64,000 nucleotides of DNA from Zhengitettix transpicula (taxonomy: Eukaryota > Arthropoda > Insecta > Orthoptera > Tetrigidae). Shown one piece after another: positions 35,248-49,689 of the stretch (positions within the stretch are counted from its first letter, which is position 1; each line of letters begins with the position of its first letter). The notes under the pieces were generated by a model. That model was not told the origin of the DNA, did not search any database, and saw only the letters and a list, made by a program, of their open reading frames with translations. The translations under genes were made by a program, and so were the position numbers. The stretch lies in the NCBI GenBank assembly GCA_037074705.1, contig CM073593.1:60739501-60803500 (forward strand), in the 5' to 3' direction.

Positions 35248-38200
35248 AATTTCATGATATTATTTAATAAAATCAAATGTTATTTTACATGAAGGAAATA
35301 TTATTGTATTGCATAGAGAATGAAATAATTCTAAAGCTATTTTACTCTACCGAATCAATGAATATTTTTATTATTATATGGCATAATTTGGAAGAAACTA
35401 TATCCATTTGTTTGTGAAGAACAGCCATAAATTTCATTCTGCGGGAACTGTTTTTTTGTGATCTGCAGCATGAAAATTCAAGGTGAGTGGCTGAAATGAA
35501 ATGGAGCTGTCATGTCAAGTGCTGCAGTAAAATTAAGGATGTTGTTTTGAATACTTGGATGAGTGGTTGCACTTTACTAATGGAGACGTTTCTAGTCAAA
35601 ATAAATTATTTCAATTCGTTTTTGTTAGTTTTACCTCTTAATCCCTCTGTTTTAGAATGGAACAATTGTCTGAGTAAAGGATATGTTCATAAATCTTCAG
35701 AAATTTTAAGAAGCTACAATATTAAAAGATAAATAATGTGTAAATAATTTTTTCGCAGCAGTAATCGTTTAGGGGTATATTCCGAGATTCAAAATTTTGT
35801 TTCTTGAAAATAAATCCTAGAATAGTCACCGAACAGTAGTAGTAATATTCCTTCCAGGATCAATAATCAAAATATTGCAGGGTAATTCCATTTCAAAGAA
35901 TTTTTATAATTAAATAATAAATTTTAATTTAATATATTATTGCTTATTTTTATGTAGAGAAAATGTTTTTTGTTGTATGCATATATAGTAAATAAATAAA
36001 AAAATAATTTTCTTTTCATGTCTCATTCTTTGTAATCGTGCCTCAACGTGTCACATCCGTACATATATTCCTATACAAAAAATGAATAATTTAGTAAGCT
36101 GTTCTAACCCTCAAAGGTATACTGAATATGATAAAGACGAGTTCTTTTTAAATCTCATAAAATTATCACAACCGAAGTTGTCATGAGAAGGCTCCCAGTT
36201 AGGGAAAGGTTCACCATAAAGCTCATATACGTACCAGGAATAAAATAAATCTACGTACGTTCCCAACGGCGTTAGGGCTAATATAAACAAGATTAGCCAG
36301 TGTCAGGGATTTCTTCATAGCGGAAACAAAATGTTGGTTACCTGTCATCCCCACGCTCTTGTCAGAATAACATTGAATAATCTAACGCTGGAAAAGCTGT
36401 TCACGTTTTTAACTAATTAATAATTTACTTATTTTTGGAATACTTCCCCCACAATCAGCAGTCAGCGTTTATTGCTTACCGATTATCGCGGTGAAAATTC
36501 ATTTCCGGCTACAAAACATAACTTTTCACTGTGTTACCAGGCAGACGATCAGATATTTATTTCAGTATATATGAATATAAAACAGCGGGTTTCTCAATAA
36601 ATGTCAACGATGGACAGAATTTGTATTTTACATTTGGTTAGAAAATTTCGCAACATATTGAAACCGAACGAGATACAAATAAAATAATCTATTATTAATA
36701 AAAATCAATTGAAATGAAACAATGCTTCCTTACTGACCCTAATAAAGACCTGTTACTTTTATGATTACGTCCAAATAAAGAAGTTTATTCCATTGTTCAA
36801 ATTGGACATGAACGTGGCAATTGTATATTTTACTCACGTTCAAGTACTTTCATTTGTTTATTATATTAGAAAGGTTCTTTAATTAATGGGTACAACAACC
36901 GAACATTCCAAAAAAGGTATCACATTTCAAATTTGTATGAAATCAGTATGTAAGAAAATTATCGTTAACTCTGAACACATTTTTGTATATAATTTGAATA
37001 AAATTCTGAATTTGGTTACCGATGTTTGTGACGCTGTTATTGATTATTTTACAACTAATTAAAATTTACACTTAATAAAAAAAGTGGGACAATGTTTTTA
37101 GAAGCTACTAGTCTAATACTTATTTTAAAAAACCTCTCGTTCAATCAGGTTAATGACTATGGAGACACTTATTCAATGCAAATGAATTTCTTCCCCTCTT
37201 CTCCAATTAATTAGTATCAGCTCCTTCCCGGTCTGATGATTAACTTACAGAATTCAAATGGATCTTTAATTATGAGTTAAGTATTTTTTACTGGGAATAA
37301 TTGTAATAAACTAATTCTTAGCTTCAATTTCTAAGAAATATATCAGGCTACAGGACAGTGCCTAGTAATATATACATTTTTATCTATTTATCTTTTCCTT
37401 GAGTAACTTTTAACGGAAACCATCACGTCCCTTAGCAATATTATATAATTAATTTTGAAGTAAAACAAAATCTAGAATAAATAAATTAACTTCAAATATA
37501 CCATTAATATATTGATAGAGACATACTACAATTTCCTTTTCTTAAAGTAACAGAACGGGAAAGAGTAAAAATAAATTTTGTGTGGGAATATATTTTCCGA
37601 GCTTCTTTTGTCGTCTGAATATTCTTGTGTCACTTGAAATTTCATCTGCTAGGAAACCTCTGTATGCAGTGAAATATATTTCTCTGGCTGAAATCACCTA
37701 TTTGTTTCTTTAGTCGATATTAACATGGGAAACTAGCTAGAATTTGTATCATTGGTGGCATTTTAAAAGTTATTTGAGACATCTACATTAATTTCGAAAC
37801 AATTTTCCTATTTAATCCTAAATCAGTCCGTGTATTTACAAAACACCCATTTTAGTTTTATATAATTATTCATCGGGACGTTATTCTCTCGTTAAATAGG
37901 AAAGTATAAGTATTTTTTTGTTTTTTGTTTCGTGGTTTGAAGTCATTAGACATTCAGCGTCAAACAAACCCACCAGCCATAGCTCACCTTCAAGTGCGTT
38001 AAAAAGTACTTTAGAACTCTGAAATAATTTTGATAAACTATATGCCCACATTAAATACCGAATTAGCTAATTTTTAACTTGAAATTAAAGTGGAGGGAAA
38101 AATGCGGTACCTTGAATATATTAGAAATTTAATTTTTCCTTCAGTATCTTTGGACGGAAACCATCACAATCCATTTCAATATTAAATAATAAATTAATCC

Positions 38201-38385
38201 TTTATTTCCAAGTAAATTTTTTTACAGGAAATGAATTTTTTCCTAATAATTATACATCATGTTTACTAAAATTTTTAGTTTTTGACATCAACCACACATT
38301 GTAAGTTACGCTATTGATGATTTTATGGAAATATATTGGATTATATATTTTATTAATTCAAATTCTCACTTGAGAAATTTTTTTA
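35248..38385. other. AT-rich stretch, nothing recognised
   Basis: No gene is supported. A weak direct similarity joins about 37395-37465 and 38140-38215 (both have CGGAAACCATCAC followed by CAATATTA and AAGTAAA), which may be an old repeat. Confidence 0.5.
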
Positions 38386-38666
38386 GTACGATCATTGTAA
38401 ACTAACTAACTCCTTGGCTCGACAGCACATGAAGGGCCTTGGCCTACCGAGACGGATGCCAGACTGTCATCTTACATGACACATTCTGGATTTAGGAGTG
38501 ATACCTGGTCAGAGTGTCGATTCTCCCACAGTCTTAACACCAGTTTTCTTGACCAGGACGACCACAAGCATTTATGCCGATGCCGGGATTCAAACCCGGG
38601 ACCTCTGTGATGCGAGGCAATGACGCTGGCCACTACACCACAGCAGGCCGGCGTACAATCATTCTA
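38386..38666 (-). mobile_element. Complete tRNA-derived SINE with 14-bp target-site duplications
   Basis: On the minus strand the element starts at 38652 with GCCGGCCTGCTGTGG. Box A is TGGTGTAGTGGCCAGCG (38640-38624) and box B is GGTTTGAATCC (38596-38586), the standard internal polymerase III promoter. A tRNA-unrelated body follows, ending in a GTTAGTTAGTTTA-like tail at about 38400. The flanks GTACGATCATTGTA (38386-38399) and GTACAATCATTCTA (38653-38666) match in 12 of 14 bases, the expected duplication left by LINE-driven insertion. It would be mobilised in trans by a LINE. The partner LINE is not identifiable here. Confidence 0.88.
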
Positions 38667-41600
38667 CTGGCAAGAAATTTAGAGTTATTCATGGAGTTCT
38701 TTAAGAATATCTGTTGCCATTGTAACCTCTAAATTTATTTTATTTTAAGGATAACATACGACGTTTTAGACGTATACGTATTCGATTGGTTCGTGATGAA
38801 GCAAAAAAAGCTGGAGTCTATATTCAACGAAAATATGTTTTGATAAATATATTTCTTTAATTACTTTATTTAAGGTCGATTCAACTATATTAACATGTTC
38901 TTAGCGATCAAGAACTTATCTTAAATTCTTACATGTCCGTAGTATAAATATAAATATGTTTCTGATTTTGTTAAATTCATTGATTTAGATTAAATAAATG
39001 TTTTAAGTATCGCATTCCTGTGATGATATGAGTATTTTGATAGCGGTAGTTTCTCCGAGGGTTTGATGTCTTTGCTTGTTGTAATATATTCAGAAAATTT
39101 GTGCTGTATTGATAAGGTTCTGTTGAAGTTATGGCAAGTAGGCGGGAGGACATAAATATTATTTGGATACGTTTATTATTTGTAATACATTATTAGAGCA
39201 CTATCTAGGCTCTACGATATATCAGCATGTTCTTCTGACGCAATGAAGCACGAATATTTCTATAATATTCTTTCGAATATTTACCTCCCACTTGAATGTT
39301 TATGTTTTAGAAGAAATGGTATCACCAGCTGAAAGGCTGAGAAGGAAAATTTCGCATTCACCTGGATATATGTCCCTATCCGGTCGTAAATCACGCTTAT
39401 CTGATTGGTTTAACTAGTGTGCCTTATCACCCGCCGTGTAATCGAACGCGGGGACGTTTATGTCTCTCCGTGCTGAATACACATTGATCTCTGCATGACT
39501 GCCGCAAGTAAATGAATTATTCCGAAACGTCGCTTTTGCATTGCCTTGCGGACGATCTGCTAACAGAGATATATCACATCTCCTGGCAACACCTGATAAC
39601 ACATTCAAAGGCACGAGCATTACCCGGCGACCGAAACTATGCACATACCACATTAGGCAATTAAAATTAATGAAGCATTTGTCTTATTTTGTTTATTGGC
39701 TTCACAAAATATCCTTTCGACTATAAAAATTTAATTACAATCAATGTTAGCAGAATCAGTGACTATAAAATCAACAACATAAATTGAAAGTAAAATAAAT
39801 TTATGCCTGCAAATTTTTGAATGTTTGGCAAAAATGTAAAAAAAAATATTGACATGATCAATTGAAAAATTCAACAATTTTAGTTTATTTTAATAACTTT
39901 ATAAAATAATTTAAATAGACGTAAAAACACGTACAGGATATAAAATACTGTTGTTATAAATATTTTTTTATAATATCATTTTTGTCAAGTAAACGTTAAC
40001 ACCTCAGATATAGAACATAAATAATTTTTTTTAAAATTTTTTTTGTAAAATAATCGTTTAAGTTACGTGATACGAAATTTGACATGGTCAATAATTATCG
40101 GTAAATTTGATTGAAAATAAATATATTACTAAGAATTTTGGGATATGTGATTCGTACGTCATGTAATGTCATACCCTACACGTATTTCCGAAATATCAAA
40201 ATCTGTCTTTTGTTATTTTTTAAACGAGCTTGAAGCGAAGTTATATTATAAAATTTCCATCGTTAACTCTTACTACGCGTATCTAAATAATGTATTATGA
40301 CATGAATTAAAGGTAAATTGTAGGCAACGTCTTTCTTACTAATAAGTCGTTGAAAGTAGAATATGATATTTGTAGATATTTTCGTTGTTTTTTGATAAAA
40401 ATATAAGTAATTTCTTTGAGGTCATACTATTTACTTTTTAATGTAAAGGATTCTTTCTACTTAAATGAAGTTTTATCGTATATTTAGTCAGAAAAAGTAA
40501 CATTTATGACGTCTATTTGTTTCTGTACTGGGAACATAACAAAAAACCAAACAATCAATTCGGTGATTTGAACAGTTACGTGTTTCAGCTAAAAAAATAT
40601 TATTCGTAACGAAAATAAAATTACACAACGTGATATTTAAGAACGAAAAAAAAAATTCAGATATGAAAATTTGAGGCGCCTGACTGAATGGAACGAGCTG
40701 CCATTTTTTTGTGACCGTTTGGGCGCATTTGGAAACCTTCACGTGATATTTATTTTTACTCAGTAACGCGACGACGCTCATTATGGTCCCCTTTAGCATT
40801 GTAAAAGCATTTAACAAATTCAGTGCATTAATCATGGATTGTTTTTTGACAGCTTGTTAAGTTGTTCTTGAAAATAAACAAATTTAGGTTCAATGTTGGT
40901 TATTGTAGAAAAGCCGAGTGGGCATACTTAAATAGTATATGGTTGTTAAGAACTGCACAACAATAATGCATTCATGATCCCCAAGGACCTTATGAGAGAA
41001 TTACGCTTAGTCGGGACGGAAGAGAGATTATGTAATAAGAAACACTTGTGTCAATAACGGTACCAGTTCTTCCGCCACTGCAACGGCCATGCAGTTTAAT
41101 AATGAAATTGCCTCTTCGTCACCATCACGATGTATGGACATCATTTATTCAGTTCGTTTCTTATTTAATAACGTCCTTCCAGATATAAATGATACTAAAG
41201 CGACTTCCTGATGAACAATGAAGATCCACTCAGACAGTCTCCCTTTCAAGTTGATTTATAAACTTATTCCATCCGTCAATTACAACTTCTGCTTTTATTC
41301 TTATTCTGTACAAATATCTACATTGAGGTTTCCCAACCTTCAACGAACTAGCTTCCCAGTTTTCTTTAAAGTCCCACATTTAAGGTAATCTTAAATCATT
41401 ACTTTTTTCACTCTATGGCTCAAAAGTATTTCATATTACTCAGTTTGTGGCCACATTTCGCAAATTTTAATCATGTTTCGCTGCATTGGTAGAAAATTTG
41501 TTCACTTTACAACGTTATGGAGAATAAAATTAAGACAATTGTCAACGTTTTCCACTAATGATATCACATTGATTTTCAACCTGTAATAACGTATTATGCA

Positions 41601-44600
41601 GGCAAATGTCATTAAATAAAACCACGATAGCACAAAGGCTATATTTTTGAAGGAGACAATTTTTTTAGAAAGCGATTTCATTTCAAGAACAGTTATTTTG
41701 CATTAAATTCCAATGAAGTCAAATCCAATTAATTATATTCATGAATGATTTTTCTTAAAATATTTTTTAATCAACTGTTTATAACTGCTACTTTTAATTT
41801 AGGAAGAATGGACGCTTAAGACGTTCCTTTGTGTTATAATAACATTAGAAGGAAAAGGAGTCCGGCCACCTAGTAATTACCTGAACCAGTTGACAGAGCG
41901 TGTCGTTGTGGACAGACAGATGAAGCTGTCAAAATAGCAACACATGTGGTAATGAGTGCCGACAGTCATGGTGGGAGATCACAATTCCGCAATGGACACG
42001 CTGTTTGTTCCCAATTCTACATTAGCTGCCGGCCGATTTGTCACGACCGGTACCTTTGATCATTTACCTTTGTCAGCAATTTATTTATTAATATTTCACT
42101 TGCACACATTATGAGTTTGAATTTTTTAATTGAACACATATATGTTTATAACATGTAATAATTAACTTCCATGTCATCTGATCTTAATATAATTGAAGAT
42201 AGATAATATCTAACTGTTTCTTCACGTAAAATTGTTGTTTCTTTGTTTAAATATTGCTCTCTTTTCACAGATCATTAATTCAACCTGAACTGTAAACCAT
42301 AATAGATATATGAAAATTTTAAAATACTGCGTTATGAACTTTGAAAAATTTTCTAGGGAAGAGATAACTTGCAACTGTACTTCAGATTACGTGTGGCTCG
42401 TAGAGAGAAACGAATTTGTAGAATTTACACGTCATTTATTCTTATCAAATTAAAAGGTTTATTGATTAATTACAAATATTTGAAAACAAAATCCATTAGA
42501 CAATCACCAACTTATTACATGTAATAATTACGAGAAAATAAAGAACAGACGAAAAGCTTTCGAGTTAATATACGAGTATTTAGGCCGTGAAACTGAATTA
42601 AAGGAACAGAAGGTAAAAATCTCCACCAGACTCTGACATTAAACATAATTAAACATTTACGAATAAAGTGATAATAAAACTCAAAAAAATGAAAATTAAG
42701 TACACACATTTTTGTGTATTTCATATTTTAACGGCTTCTGAAATTTATAGGAAACCAATTAATGAAGTACGATCCGAATTAAATTTAAAATAATATTTAA
42801 TAATTAAAATTTATGATCGTATACCAACACGAGAATAATTCTGAATATAGTAAAGTAAAATAACGTTCTCGGACATAAACAGTTGGAATTAATTACTTTA
42901 ATGCCTAGGAAATATTTTCGATTTACTTTTGTAACGCAAGCTAAAATTCTCCTGAAGCGAGAAGAAGAATAACATTTCAAACCAACAAAAAATTGCTCTC
43001 AAATGATAATTATGTGTTAAAACGAGAGCTCAAACTGAAAAGTATGTTTCTAATACTCGTGTAATTAGCTGTCCAATTCTTGTCCCGTCAACACTATACA
43101 TGTTATTCCCAGATCATTACTTTCAAAATTAAAAATACGTTTGAAACGTGAAATATCGTTAAACTTTTGTTATTACTGGAAAGTAGGAAAGTTAATATAT
43201 AGGCCTATATGTAACTTTCGCTCATTCTAAATTATTTGTTTACATCTTTCTTTCAAATAATTTGTGTTATAACATGCAGAATTTGTCATTATAAAATTAA
43301 ATAAAATTAAATATTTATTTAAAATTTCTGGAAAATATTGATATCAGAAGGTTAAATGTTTCTAAATATATCGAAGTTTCAAATTTAGCAAATAAATGCA
43401 AACTACGACGACAAGAACAAAAACTTTAAATCAATACATTAATAAATTTTTATTCTTTAAGGATAATACATTTAGTACGAATGATTTTTAATTTTTGTAT
43501 TTCAAAACCCACAGGATTATAATCGGTCTACATAAATAATTAAATTTCATTCCGAGATATTTTTAGTAATATTGAGCCAAGAAGGTTTTTGGCTGAATTT
43601 GGCCACATTCGTCTACAGAAACAAGACAATAATTTTTTTAAAACATTTACAATTTAAAAAATCTTTATATATATATATATAATTTGTTAACAGTAAATTT
43701 ATTCAAATATTTATTTCTGTTAGTTCTTTTATTATTCACGCTGGTTACATTAATATATTTTTCACTAATATAACAATTATGAGGATTCATTTGCTAAAAC
43801 TCAAGAGTTGAATTCACATATGTATAAAGGGAAAAAATGAGGACATTGAAATTAAATAAATTTTTTATATATTTTTAATGATGTATTATCTAATTGAACT
43901 ACAATTATTACTTACTAAAACTTGATATATTTATGCTTAAATGACGTAAAATTAATTATTTTCTGCAACAGTATAAAGTCTATGTCTTACAACTTTTATC
44001 GTATTTGTGATTGCCAGAATTTGTTTCATTTTGAAAATCATAGTTTCATAAAATTTAACATTTCACTTTACAGGAAAATTTCATGTCTAACCTATCACAA
44101 TATAAAACTGTTTAATGATATTATTTGATGAAAATAATGCGTTATTTACGTAGATCCTGAGAGCTAAAAATTCGTCTGAGAATTCTGTTATTTCTTTTAT
44201 ATTACCTTTACGTAATTTCGATTTATATCATTATTCAAGTTGATGACTACAACCCTTATCATATATTGATTATGAATAATGCGTGTGGTAATTTATTTTC
44301 TACGCACTTACCTGCACACGCAGAGAGTTCCTATTGATCAATTTATTTTAAATGGCACTAAAATAATATGGAATAATTTCTATATGTGAACTACAATAAC
44401 TTTTCAGTATCAGGGTCCTTTATGAAGTTCTTTAAGTATAGTACGTCATATTTAATCTGATGAGAATCACCAGCCAAGAACCCTCCATCAGCTGTCCACC
44501 CCTAAGTTCCTAAGCCGAGGAGGCGAAACTTGGAACTCTCCTTGTCTGAAACTTCGTTACAACAATGCACCTAATTGGAGTGACGCAAAGGACTCCTTAG

Positions 44601-45539
44601 ATAATTGTGGTCTATAAGTAGCTTTCAAAGCCAAAGCCTATAATAATTTTGAGACGTAAATAAAAAGCGGAATTAAAAGACACTACTATTACGAATTTAA
44701 TATATTACTGGTAATTCTCATTAAAACAAAAGATTTTCATCGTGATGTCATGCAAGGTAAATCTAAATATATCTGAGGTATTTTCGTAATATGTTTATTT
44801 GAAATATATTATCTTCTCAACTCATATTTACGTGTTCTATTATATTATCAATTTTAATACAAAATTAATTAATAACAAAAATCGGTAGTTAATTCCATGA
44901 ACATTATCAGAATAGCAAGAAATTTCAAATAAATATCAATTGTTTTATACGTATGAAAAAATTACCAACTCAAGACTTTTCTGTACAGAATTCTAGACAT
45001 GATTGAAAATGTAATAAATCTATTGAAGAAGTAATAAGCTGCATAAAATACATTTTCATATGCGTATAAAAATGCAAAATCTAAGAATTCCTTTTCACAT
45101 TCACTCAAGAGCGGTTATGTAATATTTTCAACATTTAACAGTTACAGTTATCTGAATTTTTTAAATAAATGGAAAAAATGTCACCCTATGAAGTCAGAAA
45201 TGTTGTATTTTAAAATAAATATTTTTTAAAAAAAATATTTTGGACGTAACTGAATAACCTTGTTTCATCAATTCCAAATTTTTTTCTGGTTCATTAATTC
45301 TTGTTTTTAAGGAGCGTTTTGTTGAGCTATATAACAGACATTACAATCTTAACAACAGCTGAAGTGAAAAATAAGCGATGAATTTTCCTGTCTCTTTTAA
45401 TGATTTATCTATTAAAATATTTTACATTATTATTCATATAAAAATTCACACTTAATAGGCTAATGTTCTACATGCACCCATGAATTTTTTTCCCTGGAAA
45501 ATGTGATTTTGCTCTAATTACATCTATGCGAATCCTGTT
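38667..45539. other. Long AT-rich stretch, no supported gene
   Basis: Nearly 7 kb without a feature I can support. Patches of more balanced composition are at 39.35-39.66, 40.92-41.15, 41.86-42.06 and 44.46-44.60 kb. They contain ORFs of 60-115 codons on either strand, none with a recognisable domain. A short TA run lies near 43665-43680. Exons of an unrecognised gene cannot be excluded. Confidence 0.45.
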
Positions 45540-45711
45540 AACAAACAGGCATCTACTGATAAAGACAGCAAAACATATATTTCTTTTAAGCACGAGAAAA
45601 AATGCCGACCGGATCGGGAATCGAACTTCGTACCTCTGGCTTTCTGAGTGGACGCTCTTAGCACTAATCTGTCCTTGTCGACGTCCGATCTGCTACGAAA
45701 TTCCTTCATAG
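45540..45711 (-). repeat. tRNA-like SINE fragment
   Basis: On the minus strand, a box A-like AGTGCTAAGAGCG is followed about 35 bases on by a box B of GTTCGATTCCC (RC at 45616-45626), then CGATCCGGTCGGC and a T-run. The T-stem does not pair, so it is not a tRNA gene. Spacing and the following tail fit a tRNA-derived SINE, possibly the same family as 52.68 kb. Overlapping 61-codon ORFs on both strands are a by-product. Confidence 0.55.
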
Positions 45712-46018
45712 ACCTAAATTCGTCTCGCCTAAAATTAACAAGTCACTTTTTCTTCAGCGCCAAATTCTAGGCGCTAATGAGGATGTTACATTGTATGTAA
45801 ATTGAGAGTTGTATATGACGTTCTCTATTATCAGAATTATTGAAATTACAGTGAACATATAGAATATATTCATTTTATTAGGTAAGATTTGAAAATACTA
45901 ATGATTAACCGAGATTTTGAGCTCACATTGGAAATAATTCGGCAAATATAACACTTTCATGATAATAGTTAATAATAATAATGGGAGTGACGGTTTTCCC
46001 GGTGAATCTGTTGTAGAT
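45712..46018. other. AT-rich spacer, nothing recognised
   Basis: No feature beyond an AATAATAATAATGGG run at about 45969-45983 that borders the following hairpin. Confidence 0.6.
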
Positions 46019-46142
46019 CTCAACTCGGGACAACTGTTTGTTAAATAACATCGTTTCGACGGCAAGCTCCGCCAACGTCATCAGGTTGACGAAGGCGGAA
46101 CTTTCCGTCAAAACGTTGTTATTTAACAAACAATTGGTTGAG
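46019..46142. repeat. Long imperfect hairpin (fold-back, MITE-like), about 60-bp arms
   Basis: The left arm 46019-46081 and right arm 46084-46142 are inverted copies sharing CTCAAC, TGTTTGTTAAATAAC, CGTTT-GACGG and CCGCC. The left arm has a roughly 5-base insertion. There is almost no loop. AATAATAATA runs flank it on both sides (about 45969-45981 and 46160-46175). Such near-loopless palindromes are typical of snap-back MITEs. A 74-codon minus ORF reading through it is incidental. Confidence 0.8.
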
Positions 46143-46944
46143 ACCAAAAAATTTTATCTACAATAATAATAATAAGTGCTGATACTTGGATACATAAATA
46201 AATACATTAAAGTCCTTCGTATACATTTATATATTTATTTTTTTGCTCTATCTGATAATGTTTTGGTAAATTTACTACATAAGGCAACGATTTTAATTAA
46301 GCTTTGGTGTAAATATTATTATACTCTACTTCTGTACTTCATTAATAAATTCTGATGAAAGCGCAAAAATTGTACAGACATGTCTTAAAATAAAATATTT
46401 TTAAATTGTCTGTTATATTGGACGTTCAATTTATAATATTAAACTTCTAAATTTTGATTTAAACGCCAACTTCAGTGGGACTAGCTGTATTTACTGATCA
46501 AAAGAAAATTATTAAAGCACTCCAGTTTTTAGCATTCTTCATTAAGCTCTAAAGACAGTAACATGTTAACTTTCAACAGACAGTTAATTAAATTTTCCTT
46601 TCCAATGCAGACTGTTTTCAAACCAATCAAACCGTCAAAGCGATGCTCACTTTAATATTTAACGAAACTGCTTAATACAGCATAGCGTAGATTTACAAAG
46701 CTAAAATACTATTATTTTTGTACTTTTCCTTGACTATTTTTCGTTATGAGATAACTGTGTCTGGTTTTAATAAATGCCATTTTATTACTCAAATATTTCT
46801 TAGATAAACAGTAGATAAGTATTGTACTAATAAATTGAAAGATGAAAGGTCTTATTATCAATCGTTACAAGGGATGAAAACATTTTGTTTGTAATTTTAA
46901 TATTTTGAATTCATATCAGGTAGATATAAATTAATGATTTTTTA
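46143..46944. other. AT-rich spacer with a short dispersed repeat at 46.38 kb
   Basis: No gene is seen. 46352-46424 has CTGATGAAAGCGC followed by ACATGTCTTAA, TAAAATATTTTTA and ATTGTCTGTT. The latter blocks recur in the same order at 56920-56971. Confidence 0.5.
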
Positions 46945-47070
46945 TCGGCTGAGCGCCAGGTACATATTTCTCTATGTTGACGTTTCTGCGGTCATTCTCT
47001 TCAGAAAGCGGCAGAGAATGACCGCAGAAACGTCAACATCGAGAAATCTGAACCTGGTGCTCAACCGCGA
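46945..47070. repeat. Long hairpin, 56-58-bp arms with 12-nt loop
   Basis: The left arm 46945-47000 and right arm 47013-47070 are inverted copies with only a handful of differences. The innermost 20-plus bases on each side pair perfectly (TTGACGTTTCTGCGGTC/GACCGCAGAAACGTCAA). The loop is TCAGAAAGCGGC. It is most likely a fold-back MITE. If transcribed it would form a roughly 126-nt stem-loop. Confidence 0.85.
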
Positions 47071-49689
47071 TTTTTTTAATAATTTACACCGGGAAGACTT
47101 ACGTTCATTAAGTAGATATTAATTAATTATCATGACAATAAAATAATGTAAAATTATAGTGAGGATAAAATAAATTATTGATAATTTTTTCATTAAATGT
47201 TTATCAACGAAATTGTTGTCAGTGAGAAAACAACGTAGACTTATGTCAATAACACATTATAATTCTGGATTACAAATTATTTGCAGTGAATATAATGTTT
47301 TAATTGACATTCCGGAAAAATTAATAAATTATTTATATACAACATATGTAAAACGAGTACCTTAAAATATCACGTCACTATTTTTGAAAATATTCGGTTG
47401 ATAAATCAAAGTAAACTACATTTATTTAAGTGGTAATTATGGAAGATAAATAATAATTCAATACTGCACAATAAATATAACGTAATAATTATAATTATCT
47501 GACTTGTAAATATTAAAATAAATAAATAAACTGTCCAAATAGTTTTTTATTTTATTAATTGCATCATTAGTAATTTTTTTTCTGATTTAGGGCGAGTTGA
47601 TTTATGTATATTATAATTTAATTTACGATTCATCCGATTGCTACATGATATTCACAATAATATGTTTATTGAAACTGATTGTTTTTTGTCTTTGAAAATT
47701 TTTAGGATATAAACTACTCCAATTTTTTAATTACTATTATTCAGATATAGGGATTTCTTTGATTATCGAACTTCAAAATATTATCTCGGAAAATGTGGTT
47801 TTATCTTTATGTATTTATATATTAAATTGTTTTTACACTATTAATTGTATGGATATATTGTTTTTGAAATGCCAAGTGGTCAAGAATACACTATTAATTT
47901 ATTAAAACAGTTAAAATACAACAAATAAAATTTTTGGACACACGTTTCATCAATATACTATTTTACTATATCTCGTTTATATTTACCATACAAATAATAT
48001 TTTGAGAATTTCTCTTTATTTTAGTATATGGATTCCTAAAACTTTTTAATTTGCCCCTAAAATTATGCAATACAGTCTGGCTTACTTTTACAACCTTCAT
48101 TATATTTCTATCAAAACAATTTTGTATTTTATCAAAACTACTGGGAAGGGAAAAATCTTTAGTCAGTATATAACGCCTTATAAAAATTCATGTATGCTGT
48201 CTAAAGCAGAACCGTTTAAAATGCTCGGCGCATATTTACTCTGTTTGACATTTGTCCGTGAGGTGGATCGATGTGAGTTTTTATGGTGGAAGAATGCCGC
48301 ACTCTCTGTAACCTATTCCCACTGCACAGCACTCGCACACACGCTCACGCACATGCATTGCAGTCATACGAAGCGTGCGTGTTCACGGTCAGGAAAACGT
48401 GAACGAATGAATAGCGAAAGCAACTGTAATTCATGAACACACAAGCACAATGCTGAAATGAAACTTTTGTGCAGCCGTGGAAATTGTATGAAAATATTTT
48501 TGTTTATTATAGAAAATAATGTTTTTACGACATTCAACGCATTTCTGAAAAGATTGTTTGTATTTAATTTGCTTTCAATGTTGGTGATATGTAAAGATGT
48601 ATGCAGCTACTTCCTTTTTTGTTTCTGTATAATAATAGAAAAAATAACACAACATTTTTTGTCATCATGCTATTTTCCCTCATTAAATTTCGTTAATAAA
48701 TAGTTTGTCTGACAGGGTTGTAAAAACAAGACTTAAATATGATATTTATCTGGCATATAAAAATAAATAAATTACCCAATACGTTCATAAAATTTTATAT
48801 TTAATGGAAAAAAAACAACGCATGATACCTACTATCGGACCTCATAAGGCAATACATTAATGTGAAATTACACCTAAATTAATATAAATATATGTAATAC
48901 AAATATTGATGACGATGTTGAAAATAAATTTGGATTATAAGAATTTTAAATAAATTAAATTCATAAAATAACATAAATGAATAATTTTTAAAATAGATGG
49001 GCCAAGTTAAATCCATGTATTCCCAAATATTAGTTTAATGCGTTAATATTTTTTTCATTGTCATAACGTTTGAAAAAGAGAATATTTCAAGAAACTATAT
49101 TATTACTTCTTTCTCAAAATGAACCAGTACAAAGGCATTGAAATTGGGCTCGTATATTAATAGAACAGTCTTACAGACACATTGATGATTAATAACATTA
49201 TCTTTTTTGAGAGATACACGAAATAATAAATAGTAACTAATCATTTGTAATCGCTCTTGTTACCTCTGAACAGGTTTGATACCTGGATTTACCTGGTGTA
49301 CATCTGAAACAAGCGTAGTCTGTGGCTCTCTATAATTGTGTGCTAAGTTAGCTTCTGGTGTGATGTAACAGGCTAATTAGGTAACTTTTGAAACAGTTTG
49401 ATTGAAACTACATCAATGGATTTCAGTAACACTGTCACGTTACTGCACACTTTCTGACAAATATTTTAAATTTTCCTAATAAATTTATTTCTTTAACACA
49501 TACAACAGGGACAGTATATTTATTTGACACTGTTATTTTTAAGTCCTGTCAAATGTTTTATAGGTTCCGCTATATTCTTTGAAGAATAACAAATTTCTTT
49601 AAATGTTTAAAAATTCCACTGAAATGTATGCAAATCATAAATTTGGCACTGAATTAAATTTGAGTTTTTTCCACTGACAAGTGCTGTTG
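47071..49689. other. AT-rich stretch, no supported gene
   Basis: No gene is supported. 48210-48440 is GC-richer with a 123-codon ORF (48065-48436) that has CA-repeat-like codons and no domain. Confidence 0.5.
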
